DNA of 64,000 bases from Spiroplasma endosymbiont of Lasioglossum villosulum. GTDB taxonomy: Bacteria; Bacillota_I; Bacilli_A; Mycoplasmatales; VBWQ01. Position 1 is the stretch's first letter; each line of letters starts with the position of its first letter. Location: assembly GCF_964020195.1 (NCBI RefSeq), contig NZ_OZ026539.1:810299-874298 (forward strand). Direction: 5' to 3'. The notes under the pieces were generated by a model. The model was not told the origin of the DNA and searched no databases. It was given only the letters and a program-made list of their open reading frames with translations. Positions 1 through 9,553 of this stretch are shown in pieces. Both the position numbers and the translations under genes were made by a program.

Positions 1-303
1 ACGCTTTAAACGTTTGAAGAATATAGCAATATCATGTTTTGCTTTATTAATATCTTGCATATTTTTAGCATAAGTTAAAGTAACAAAACTTAAAACTTTT
101 GAATTATAAAAATTATGATACGCTTTATGTATTAATTTTGTTTTAGTACGAATAGTACTATTACGCAACTTTTTATTATTAATACCTAAATTTTTAATAC
201 CAATTTCATTACGCTTATTATTTAATATAGCACTCATAGGTAAAATTATATTTTTAACATAAGCACCATAATAAACTTTTTTAATATAAAAATTTTCTTG
301 CAT
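1..303 (-). CDS. Plectrovirus replication protein (Rep), 5' part
   Basis: The gene starts at 303 with an AGGAG ribosome binding site just upstream and runs off the left edge of the window, so only 101 residues are visible. Near residue 76 is FVTLTYAKNM, which looks like motif I (hydrophobic-TLTY) of rolling-circle Rep proteins of the SpV1 ORF2 type. That family nicks the viral replicative form to start rolling-circle replication. The HUH metal-binding motif and the catalytic tyrosine would lie outside the window, so activity cannot be judged. It is probably part of an integrated plectrovirus distinct from the one at 55-60 kb. Confidence 0.6.
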   Translation of the reverse strand, partial: MQENFYIKKVYYGAYVKNIILPMSAILNNKRNEIGIKNLGINNKKLRNSTIRTKTKLIHKAYHNFYNSKVLSFVTLTYAKNMQDINKAKHDIAIFFKRLKR

Positions 304-449
304 ATATAAAACTCCTAGGAATTAATTATAATTTTATATATTTTAATAACAAAATAATCATAACACAAAAAACAAAATAATTAATAAATTATCTTGCGGT
401 GAATTATGTTACTTAATTCAATTAATATTATAACGCTATTTAAAAAAGA

Positions 450-472
450 AATAGTAATTACAATTACTATTC
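450..472 (-). terminator. Intrinsic terminator of the thiamine transporter gene
   Basis: A ten-base inverted repeat (AATAGTAATT/AATTACTATT) ends next to the stop codon of the upstream gene and is followed on the minus strand by a T-rich tract (TTTCTTTTTT). Confidence 0.7.
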
Positions 473-1518
473 TAACGATATCTTTCTACATAGTGACTAA
501 CTAAACCACGATAAATAAAAGGTATTGTTAATTGCATAATTGGATAAGTAAACAAAAAAATATGAATAAAATTGTAAACTAATGAGTAAAAAAGAGGATT
601 AAATCCTGATCAAATATTTTTACTTCCGTCAGCATTAGTAATTTGTGATCAAATAAAATATCCTGCTATTGTTTGTCAAAAATAAATAATTAAACAAACT
701 AAAAAACAATGTAAAAAATAATTAATATAAGTAAAAATTGATTTATCAGCTTTTAAATTAAAACGTAATAATGAAATAATAGCGGGCGTTGTCATTGGCA
801 AAAAATAATCTAATAAATAACTTCAAGCATTAATAACATAACCACCACCAATAAATAATAATGACATTAAAGCACTAATCATACCCGTTAATCATCCACC
901 TGCAAAGCCAATAATATAACTAATAACCATTAAAGGTATATATTTAATAGCAATACCGCCGCCGTATGGCATTTTTGGTAATAAATTTTGTTCAATAAAA
1001 GCACAAGCAATATTTACACCAGTAAATAAACCAATAATTGTATAATCAATAACTAATCATCGTTTAATACCAAATGCAAATTTAAAATTAGTTCATCATC
1101 TTGTTTTTAAAATGGCAAAAGTTTCTTCTTTTTGTCATTGATAATGTTTAATTCAATTAAAAATTAATGCAATGGGATTGATACTAAAAATTGATAGTAA
1201 TGTAACAATAACAATATTTTTATGCATATCTTCTATTTTAACTGTTCATGTAATAACAGATAATAAAATTGATGAAATTAATAATAAACAAAGAATTAAT
1301 ATTAAATAAATTTTACTGCTATAAAATTGTCAACCAATAATAGTAGTAACTTTAAAAAAGTGATTAATACTACTAGCAGGTAAAATACTAATAATAACTG
1401 TTAATGTTAAAAGAGTAATTAAACTAAAAATGGCTGATGCTTTAATTAACATTCCTACCCCCAGTTTGCTTTTAATTTTATTATAATTGATAGTTGTTAA
1501 TAGTTGTTCTTTAAACAT
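472..1518 (-). CDS. thiT: Thiamine transporter, ThiT/YuaJ-like ECF S component
   Basis: A 348-residue integral membrane protein with several TGA-encoded tryptophans. The C-terminal half (about residues 160-300) resembles the YuaJ/ThiT family: AIKYIPLMVISYIIGFAGG, then a GGGYVINAWSYLLDYFLP segment like the substrate-binding helix of ThiT. The N-terminal half adds further membrane segments, so it is longer than the usual ThiT of about 190 residues. ThiT proteins bind thiamine outside the cell and work with the ECF ATPase module. The TPP riboswitch directly upstream strongly supports thiamine transport. The start at 1518 has an AAAGGAG ribosome binding site lying in the 3' arm of a hairpin. Confidence 0.75.
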
Positions 1519-1522
1519 AATA

Positions 1523-1574
1523 AAATGATAACTCCTTTAATTTATCTTACATAACAAAAAGGAGTTATCATTTT
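1523..1574 (-). promoter_or_regulatory. Riboswitch expression platform: hairpin enclosing the ribosome binding site
   Basis: Between the TPP aptamer and the start codon lies a long inverted repeat (AAATGATAACTCCTTT paired with AAAGGAGTTATCATTT, about 16 bp). The 3' arm contains the AAAGGAG ribosome binding site. Folding would hide it, so control of translation is likely. No strong U tract follows, which argues against a simple terminator. The on and off states are inferred. Confidence 0.65.
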
Positions 1575-1590
1575 TTAAAATATAAAAAAT

Positions 1591-1660
1591 AAAGTCTCCC
1601 TCCGCTAGTACTAACTAGATCAGGTTATAGGGTATTTCTCAGGCAATGCCACCCCTGCTT
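1591..1660 (-). promoter_or_regulatory. TPP riboswitch (THI element)
   Basis: The minus strand carries the conserved TPP aptamer cores in order: GGGGTGGC, then GCCTGAGA, TACCC, ACCTGATCTAGTTAGTAC and GCGGAGGGA. These are the signature segments of the thiamine pyrophosphate riboswitch. It precedes the thiamine transporter gene. A TATTATA-like -10 element lies just upstream near 1665-1680. Confidence 0.95.
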
Positions 1661-1867
1661 TATATAATATATGCAAATTAATCCATATTTACTACTATTA
1701 TAACATTCAAAATATTTTTTTAAATATAAAATATATTTTTTATGATTTTTAGTTTAAATTAAAATTTGTTCTATTTTTATTTGAAATTTATTTGAAAAAA
1801 AATAAAATATATTCACTTCTTAAAAATAAGAAGTTATTGGGAAAAAATAAAAAGGAGTTTTTTAAAT

Positions 1868-3545
1868 ATGAAAAAGATATCAACACTAATTACAACAACA
1901 ATTTTAGCAATAGCAAGTACAAACAGTTTAAATACCTTATTTATCAATAACACAAATAATAAAATTAAAACAAGTATTAAAAATGAAAATAATAATTGAA
2001 AAATAAATGAAATTAAGTCTTTAACAACTGATAGAAATAGAAATATTTATGCACTTGCTAATAATACTGTTTATAAATGTTTAGCAGAACAAACAGAATT
2101 CGAAAAAATTATAGTACCTAAAGAATTTGCTAATGGTAAATTTATAAAAACTGATAAAGATAAAAATACTTATGTAGCAACTAATAATAATATTTATAAA
2201 TGTCTTGCAACACAAACATATTTTCAACAAATGATAGTACCTAAAGAATTAGAAAATATTAGATTTTTAAAAATTAATGAGAGAGACGGAAATGTTTTTA
2301 TAATAGCTAATAATAGTATTTATAAATGTTTAGCGGGAGAATGAGAATTTAAAAAAAATGACATTACCAACTAACATTAATTTTCTGAGTCACATAAGTA
2401 TTGATAAATATGGAAATATTTATATCACTGCTAATAATAATCTTCATGTTCCTTTTGCAAATAGTATTTATAAGTGTTTAGAACATGACAACGAATTTAA
2501 ACAATTAAATATAGATACAAATAAAGAAACATTACAAATTTCTCTTTTAACAACTGGTAAAGATGGACACATTTATGTAATTGCAAATAATAGTATTTAT
2601 AAATATCCAGCAGAACAAACAGAATTTATAATAATAAGTGAACATTGAGGAGTACCTGTTAATGCTATTTTAGTAACAGATGAAAATGGAACTATCTATA
2701 TTGCAGATAATAATAATATTTATAAGTATTCAGTAAAAGAAAAATACTTTAAGAAAATAAATAATTCAGCAATAGATGGAATAATCAAAAAAATAATAAT
2801 AAGTAATAAAAATATTTATATAATAACTAATAATAACTCTGCAATAAATAAAGTTTATAAATTTGATTTTTTACAATCAAATTTTATTGAAATGAAAGTG
2901 ATTGATAATGATACATATGATGTTAGTAATATTACTTTTGATAGTAATAAAAATATTTATGTTTTAACTATTAATGGCATTTATAAATGTCCAACAAAAC
3001 AAACAGAATTTAAAAAAATGACAAAAATATGATGAAAAACAACAGAATTTCATTTTAATAACAGAAGACTAACTGATATAAGTTATTGAAAATAGACTAG
3101 AAATAATTCATTTATCCATACATTTGAATGAAATACAGAATATGGTTTACCAATTGATTATCAATATATTACTTTTTTTAATGAAAATGGTACAGAAGAT
3201 TATGTAGATTCATCTTATAGCTGAGGCGATACAGGATATCCAACTATTAACATTAATCAAGTTGTTAAAAATCTAAATTTTCAAAAATATTTAATAAATG
3301 CAAAAGTAACAAAAAATGGACCTATTAACCCAGCAAATTTTTGTAATATTATCATATGTAATAATAAAGAAAATTTCTTACTTGCCAGTTTATTAATAAC
3401 TATTAAATTAGGGTTAACTTTTTATGAAGAAAATGGAAAATGATTTTTTCAAATCATCATTGCTCATTATGGTGAAACATGAGGATCTGAAAGTGGAGGA
3501 CAAATTAAAACAATTTTAGGGAACGGTTTTCGATTATACTCATAA
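1868..3545 (+). pseudogene. Secreted repeat protein (beta-propeller-like), frameshifted and with an internal stop
   Basis: A strong ribosome binding site (AAGGAG) precedes ATG 1868. The product would be about 559 residues: an N-terminal signal peptide (MKKISTLITTTILAIAS) without a lipobox cysteine, then about eight repeats built on D-x-x-x-N-IY-x-x-(A/T)NN-x-IYKC, like NHL or propeller blades, then a unique C-terminal domain. Two lesions break it: an extra A in the A-run at 2351-2357 throws the frame to a stop at 2372, and an in-frame TAG sits at 3093-3095. The rest of the frame remains open to TAA 3543. The family is not recognised. It is likely a decayed surface or secreted protein. Confidence 0.7.
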
Positions 3546-3563
3546 TTTATTTTTTAAATATTC

Positions 3564-3600
3564 ATACTCCTTTAAAAATAAATTTAAAGGAGTATTTTAA
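3564..3600 (+). terminator. Intrinsic terminator
   Basis: A perfect 13-bp inverted repeat (ATACTCCTTTAAA) with a 6-base loop is followed by TTTTAA, just after the propeller pseudogene. Confidence 0.7.
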
Positions 3601-3698
3601 TAAACCTATTATTTCAAAATATTGTTAATATATAAAAATCTAATTATTTATAAAAAATAATTAGACTATAAATTAATAAAAATAAGTAAGTTATTATA

Positions 3699-3938
3699 TT
3701 AAAACATTTTCAATTTTTGATTTAAATTTGAAACATTTTCCAAATATTTATTTTCTAATTGATTTATTACTTTAGTATTTAACTTATCACTTTGTTTTAA
3801 ATAGTTTTGTTGAGATGCAACTTCTGATAATAGTTCTAAATTTTCAAATTTATTTTGATTATCTAATCATGCTTTAACTTTATCAAAATAATTAATTGGT
3901 TGTTCATCAATAACATATTTTCTTATATTTTTAGGCAT
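3699..3938 (-). CDS. Small charged helical protein of unknown function
   Basis: 79 residues, starting at ATG 3938 with a near-perfect AAAGGAG site. It begins MPKNIRKYVIDEQPINYFDK and is rich in Asn, Gln, Lys and Glu with no membrane segment; it looks fully helical. It lies 54 bases downstream of the ABC permease on the same strand, so it is probably the last gene of that operon. The family is not recognised. Confidence 0.55.
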
Positions 3939-3992
3939 TGTATATTTTCACTCCTTTGTTATTTTATAATTCATTACATACTTTTATAAAAA

Positions 3993-4769
3993 TTAATCAA
4001 ATCATTTAAATAGTTTTCAAGTTAAATAATAAATGCCACAACTAATAAGATTTAAGGCAATAAATATACCTACTAAAATACCAACAACAGCACCAGCACC
4101 AATACTTGAAACTAATCCTTCACCAATAAGACTAGCTAAAAAGTAAGTTAAAATAATTAATGGCGCAACAATTAATAAACTAGTAAATAAACTAACAATT
4201 GCTTGTCCAGTACGACTTTTAATAATAACTGACATTAGCAAAGCAATACTAGTAATAGTAATAGAAAAAAATAATGTAAATAAAATAATAATTAATAATT
4301 GTCAATTAAAAATGGAACTAATCATTCCAGATAAAGGAACAACATAACCAATAATAATAATACCAATAAAAATAATAATATCAGAAATTAAAACTAAAGC
4401 TAAATTAAATATTGATGTTATAATAATAAACTTGGTTTTGCTAATTCTTGTTAAACCAATGCGGCGATAAACTACGCTTTGTTTTAAATCTAGTAAAATA
4501 GCTAAAAAAGTTTGAATTGAAAAGGAAGCAGTTTGTGTCAATCAAATAATCAGCAAAATAAATCGTCCAATATTTTTACCAGCAGGTGATGATAATATTT
4601 GATTATTTCCACCAATTGATGCACCAATAAAAATCAATGGTGAAACGAAAACTGAAAAAATAATAATTGAACGATTACGTTTTAAATAACTTCAAAATAA
4701 ATTAAGAAGAGATCAATCATTATTTTTGTTTTTTAAGGTGTTTTTTTCAAGACTTAGCTCATTTTTCAT
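3993..4769 (-). CDS. ABC-2 type transporter permease
   Basis: 258 residues with about six hydrophobic segments, starting at ATG 4769 inside the 3' end of the ATPase gene (translational coupling). The arrangement, one ATPase followed by one permease with a short cytoplasmic N-terminus ending in YLKRNRSIIIF, fits an ABC-2 exporter. The motif VVYRRIGLTRISKTKF between membrane segments 2 and 3 is typical of ABC-2 permeases (the R-R-x-G-x-T/S loop). The substrate is unknown; drug, lipid or peptide export are all possible. Confidence 0.75.
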
Positions 4770-5526
4770 TATTTTCCCCTCCTAATCTTTTTAATAACGC
4801 TTCGCTATCATACATACCTATTTTATATTCTTTAAATTTAGTTTTAACATATTCTTCAATACTTCCATATTCTTTAACAACAGTTTTAACATCATTTATA
4901 CTAATAATTAAACCTTCAAACATGAAAATAATTTGTTGACAAAAACGTTCAATTTCTTGCATATTATGTGAAACAATCAATACTGAAAGATTAGGTTTAA
5001 TAAAAACTTCTTTTTCTAATAATTCATAAATTCGCTCACGTACCTCTAAATCTAATCCCGTAGCTAATTCATCTAAAATTAATAAATCTGGTTCAACAAT
5101 TAATGCTAATAAAATATTAATTTTTTGTTGTTGACCGCCCGATAAAGTAATAATAGGTTTATTAATAAATGCTTCAGCGTCCAAATAGTACAATAACTTT
5201 TGAATGTCTTCAACAGACTTATTTAAACGATAAGCTCTCATATAATATTGGGCCATATCTCAACCAGTTAGACCACGAGGAAATTTAGTTTCTTGTAATT
5301 GCATTCCTATTTTTAAATCAGGTTTAATATTAATAGTACCTGTTGTTGGTTTACGAAGTTGGGAAATCATTTCACATAATGTTGTTTTTCCAGTACCATT
5401 GGGGCCAACAATACCAATTTTGGCACCAATAGCAATATTCAGACTAACATTTTTAATGACTTCATTACTATCATAGTTTTTACTGACATTAATGATTTCA
5501 ACATTATTTTTTTTATCTTTAATCAT
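4720..5526 (-). CDS. ABC transporter ATP-binding protein
   Basis: 268 residues when TGA is read as Trp; the frame passes two TGA codons near its 3' end and stops at TAA 4720-4722. Walker A is GPNGTGKTT (about residue 43), the signature is LSGGQQQK (about 128), Walker B is LLILDELATGLD, and the switch His is in IVSHNM. The first Glu after Walker B is present (DEL). It energises the permease encoded immediately downstream; the two genes overlap by about 50 bases. Confidence 0.9.
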
Positions 5527-5614
5527 AATTACTTCCTTCCTATAACTTTATAATTTTATCATAATTACTACATAAATATTACTTGTTTTTTAAGTTATAA
5601 AAATTAAAATATTA

Positions 5615-5690
5615 TATAATATATTGTAAACTTTATTAGGTTTTTACTCATTATTTTCATAAAAAGTAAATGAGTTTTTATTTTTAAAAG
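5615..5690 (+). promoter_or_regulatory. Leader element A, copy 1: promoter plus terminator-like hairpin
   Basis: TATAAT at 5615-5620 is followed by AAACTTTATTAGGTTTTTAC, a hairpin with arms ACTCATT (5646-5652) and AATGAGT (5669-5675), a T-rich run and then the ribosome binding site of the next gene. The same layout recurs near 6174, 35210, 44589 and 49875. Confidence 0.7.
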
Positions 5691-5699
5691 GAGAAAATT

Positions 5700-6077
5700 A
5701 TGAAAAAAAATGCACAAAAAAAAGAAATAAAAAAATTAAAAAAAGAGAAAAAAGAATTAGAAAAAAGTTTGAATCCATTTAACAAAAATTTTAGTCTTAA
5801 TAATAAAGAAAAGATATTGAAAGAAATTGCTTTAATCAATGAAAAAATTGTTAACTTAAAACAAAAATTATTAGTAGATTATGAAGAACATTTAGATGAA
5901 ATTGAAAATGGAAATCTAGAATTTAATTTTAACCTTCAACAGTTAAATAATGAAGATCAATATTTAAAAGATAGTACTTTTCTAATAACTAATGATGATA
6001 TAAATAGTATAAATTCAGAAGAATTAATTAATATGCAATATGGTAAAAAATGTTGTCCACCATGCACAATTTTTTAA
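5700..6077 (+). CDS. Lys/Glu-rich protein with C-terminal CaaX-like motif
   Basis: 125 residues, ATG 5700 after AAAAGGAG. The first 60 residues are highly basic and predicted coiled coil (KKNAQKKEIKKLKKEKKELE); the middle is acidic. There is no signal peptide or membrane segment. The last ten residues are KKCCPPCTIF. These are the only cysteines, and the final four (Cys-Thr-Ile-Phe) match the eukaryotic CaaX prenylation pattern with two extra upstream cysteines. The family is not recognised. A role on the host side is an inference from the tail and from sharing leader A with an ankyrin protein. Confidence 0.7.
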   Translation: MKKNAQKKEIKKLKKEKKELEKSLNPFNKNFSLNNKEKILKEIALINEKIVNLKQKLLVDYEEHLDEIENGNLEFNFNLQQLNNEDQYLKDSTFLITNDDINSINSEELINMQYGKKCCPPCTIF

Positions 6078-6173
6078 TTTTAAATATTTTTATATAAAAA
6101 TATAAAAAAAATATTAATAACAACACTTTTACTATTTATAATTTAATTTTTCAATTATAAAATTAAAATAATA

Positions 6174-6250
6174 TATAATATAAAAACAAACTTGATCAAA
6201 GTTTTAACCCATTACTTTATTTTAAAAGTAAAGGGTTTTTTTATTTTTTA
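6174..6250 (+). promoter_or_regulatory. Leader element A, copy 2
   Basis: TATAAT at 6174-6179, then an AACTTGATCAAAGTTTTAACCC segment and a hairpin pairing AACCC with GGGTT (6206-6237) with a T run, ending at the AAGAGGAG site of the next gene. Confidence 0.65.
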
Positions 6251-6269
6251 AAAGAGGAGACATTAAAAA

Positions 6270-6819
6270 ATGGATATTAATGATTTAGAAAGAGAAGTTA
6301 ACTTTATAGCAAATAATTATCATATTATTAATCTTTATTTACATTTTCCGATTGAAACTTATAGTAAAGATTACAATGATATTTTTGACTTTTGAGAAAA
6401 TAATAAAAAAAATACTCAAAATCATTATCAATTTTTAAATAAAAAAATAAAAACTTTAGAATCCTTAAAAAAATTAGAAAATAATTTTATAAATTCAATA
6501 AATAACCTATCAAAAAAAATTAGAAAATAATTTTATAAATTCAATAAATAACCTATCAAAAAAATTAAATAATAAAAAAATAAATAAAAAAATAAATAAA
6601 ATAATGAAAATACTTACTATTGGATTATTTAATTGAAATAAAAAAATAGAAACAAAAATAACTATTTTAACAAAAATTAAAGAAATTAAACAACAAAATT
6701 TAGTAAAAATAAATGAACTAATATTACGAATTAACAAAAAAAATATAATTAAAAGTGTAAATTCGGAAATTAATTTTTCTGTAACAAATAAAAGCAAATC
6801 AAATTTATCACAAATATAA
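6270..6819 (+). pseudogene. Unknown helical protein, split by a 46-bp tandem duplication
   Basis: ATG 6270 follows AGAGGAG. The first frame encodes 86 residues and stops at TAA 6528. A tandem duplication with period 46 (ttag core at 6474 and again at 6520) shifts the frame by one; reading from the second copy gives a continuous frame to TAA 6817. Without the extra base the product would be about 180 residues, Lys/Asn-rich and helical, with no recognised domain. It shares leader A with the gene at 5700. The duplication could revert by recombination, so a phase switch is possible. Confidence 0.6.
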
Positions 6820-6834
6820 AAAAATTTTATATAA

Positions 6835-6870
6835 AAAAAGTAAATACTTGTTTTTAGTATTTACTTTTTT
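6835..6870. terminator. Bidirectional terminator
   Basis: A 14-bp inverted repeat (arms 6835-6848 and 6856-6869) with T runs on both strands lies between two convergent genes, the split gene at 6270 and lon. Confidence 0.75.
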
Positions 6871-6902
6871 AAAGTTATAGTTATTAATAATTTAATTAGA
6901 TT

Positions 6903-9287
6903 TTAACCTTCATCAATAATACTTGAAGTTGGTTTAATATTATTAATAGGTGAGTGAATTTTTGCTTTATGTTTATTAAAAATAAAATCATATACTTCAG
7001 AATAAAATTCAACTGAAACAATATTTAATTTTTTCTTTACTTCTTCTGGAATATCTTCTAAGTCTTTTATATTAGCTTTTGGAATTAAAATTGTTTTTAG
7101 TCCACTACGATGAGCAGAAATTGATTTTTCTTTTAATCCACCAATTGGTAATACATGACCACGAAGTGTAATTTCACCTGTCATACCAATATCTTTTGAT
7201 ACAGGTCTACTTGTCAGAGCAGAAATAATTGCAGTTGTTAAAGTAATACCAGCACTTGGACCATCCTTTGGCACTGCTCCTTCAGGAACATGGATATGAA
7301 TATCATGTTCTGCAAAGAAAGTATCAGGAATATTGAAAGTAATAGCATTTGCTTTAATATAATCTAAAGCAATAGTAGCAGATTCTTTCATAACTTCACC
7401 TAATTTACCAGTTAATACTAAATTACCTTTTCCTTTAAAGTAGTTTACTTCAATTGGTAAGATATCACCACCATATTGAGTATAAGCAAGACCAGTTACC
7501 ACTCCAATTTGTGATTCATTTTCTTTTTTAGTATAATCGAAAATTTGTTTTCCTAAATAATCTTTAACATTATCAGCAACAATTTCTTCAGTACTAATTT
7601 TTTTATTCAAAAGTTTAACAATAAATTTACGAGCAATTTTATTTAATAATCTTTCTAATTGTCGAACACCTGATTCTCTTGTATAATATTTAATTATTTC
7701 TTCAATTGAATTTGGTTTAAATTTTAACATTTTATTATTTAAACCAGTAATTTCAATAACACGAGGAATTAAATATTTTTTTGCAATTTCAAGTTTTTCT
7801 AATTCTGTATATGAAGAAAGCTCAATAATTTCCATTCGATCTTTTAATGGTTCAGGGATACCTTCCATATAATTAGCTGTTGCTAGAAACATAACTTGTG
7901 ATAAATCATAATTTTCTTCAATATAATGATCTGAAAAATTAGCATTTTGTTCAGGATCTAATACTTCTAACATAGCACTAGCTGGATCACCACGATAATC
8001 AGATGACATTTTATCAATTTCATCTAATAAAAATAATGGATTAATAACTTTAGCACGTTTCATACCTTGGATAATTCTTCCTGGCATCGCACCAATATAA
8101 GTTTTACGATGACCACGAATTTCAGATTCATCTTTAACTCCACCAAGTGAAACTTTAACGAAAGTACGCCCCATCGCTTCAGCAATTGATTTAGCTAAAG
8201 AAGTCTTACCAACACCAGGAGGACCAACTAAACAAATAATTTGCCCTGGCATTGCCTTAGCCATTTTTTTAACAGCAAGATATTCAATAATTCTTTCTTT
8301 AACTTTTTCTAAACCATAGTGATATTTATCAAGAATTTTTTTTGCATTAATTAAATCAAATTTTTCTTCACTTTTTTGAAATCAAGGTAAAGTCATCATT
8401 CAATCAATGTATGTACGAATTATATTTGATTCACTTGAAGCTTGTGGCATATCTTCATAACGACTAATTTCTTCTTTAACACGAGTTTTGATTGCTTCAG
8501 GAAACTCTTCTGTTTCTAAACGTTCTAAATAACGTTTCATTTCATTAGACTTACCATCAATTTCGCCTAATTCTTCTTTAATAGCACGCAATCTTTCTCG
8601 TAAATAATATTCACGTTGTTGTTCATCAATACGATCTTTAATTTTAGCTGTTAAATCCTTTTCAATAGCACCAACTTGTTTTTGACTACCAACATCTTTC
8701 AATAATAAATCTAAACGTTTATTAATATCAATTTCTTGTAAAATTTCTTGGCGTTTATTGATAGTTAAAAATGGTAAAAATTGAGCCATTTTATCAATAA
8801 TTTCACTAGCTTTCATTCCATCGGTGATTTGACTAATTACACCTTGTGGAATTGAACCATGAACATCTAAAATCTGTTGTAAATTATTTACAATTCTTTG
8901 GATCAACTCTTCTTCTAATGATTTTGAAACATTAGGACTAACTAAAGTTTCAGCATCTCCTGTATAAAATTTATCATCATAAAACTTAGAAACTTTAACT
9001 CTTTGTTGTCCATAAAAAGATATGGTAAGTGTACCATCATTATGACTTTTTTGAATTTGCACTTTACACAAAGTACCATGATTGTAGACTTCACTTAATT
9101 GAGGATTATCTACTTTTGGATCCTTTTGCGAAACTAAAATAATTTCTGAATTAAACTTAGCTACCGATTCATTAATTGCCGCTACTGATTTATGTCTGCC
9201 AACTTCTAGTTCTATTTCAACTGTTGGGAAAACAAAACTTCCTCTTGTTACTAGTACTGGAATATTAGTAATATTTTTTATCTTCAT
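6903..9287 (-). CDS. lon: ATP-dependent protease Lon
   Basis: 794 residues, full length for the family, with one internal TGA-Trp near residue 296. Order: N-terminal substrate-binding domain (1-200), coiled linker with [15 protein letters not shown]+ domain with Walker [10 protein letters not shown] (about 354) and Walker [12 protein letters not shown], then the protease domain with the catalytic Ser in PKDGPSAG and Lys in [12 protein letters not shown]. It degrades misfolded and regulatory proteins in the cytoplasm. ATG 9287 is preceded by GAGGTGAG. A CIRCE operator upstream points to HrcA heat-shock control. Confidence 0.97.
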
Positions 9288-9316
9288 TGTCTCACCTCAA
9301 ATAATGTATTAACTGG

Positions 9317-9359
9317 ATTATAATATAAAAAATTAGCACTTGCAATACTTAATTGCTAA
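9317..9359 (-). promoter_or_regulatory. lon promoter with CIRCE operator
   Basis: A CIRCE-like repeat TTAGCACTT-N9-AATTGCTAA occupies 9333-9359 with the standard nine-base spacer (two mismatches from the consensus). On the minus strand TATAAT lies at 9317-9322 and TTGCAA at 9340-9345, exactly 17 bases apart, so the -35 box is inside the operator and bound HrcA would block polymerase. Confidence 0.85.
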
Positions 9360-9496
9360 AATATCTAATTTTTGATTTATACTATACTATTACAGCAGCA
9401 CTTATTAATTCATATTTAATTTATACTAGTAGTATTTTATTACATTTATTTTTTTTTTGATAATTTTTACTTTTTGAAAAAAAAATAAACGATAAA

Positions 9497-9529
9497 ATAA
9501 CCTAATTATTAAATTGGTAATTAGGTTAT
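9497..9529 (-). terminator. Intrinsic terminator of tig
   Basis: A 12-bp inverted repeat (ATAACCTAATTA) with a nine-base loop lies just after the tig stop codon and is followed on the minus strand by TTTTATCGTTTATTTTT. Confidence 0.75.
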
Positions 9530-9553
9530 ATAATAATTATCAAATTAAATTAA

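Noticed and set aside
4759-4761. TGA as the end of the ABC ATPase gene
   Set aside because: TGA is read as Trp throughout this genome; the frame continues to TAA at 4720-4722.
6510-6797. Minus-strand hydrophobic frame of 95 codons
   Set aside because: It is the complement of Lys/Asn-rich coding sequence (Phe/Leu/Ile artefact), without a start signal.
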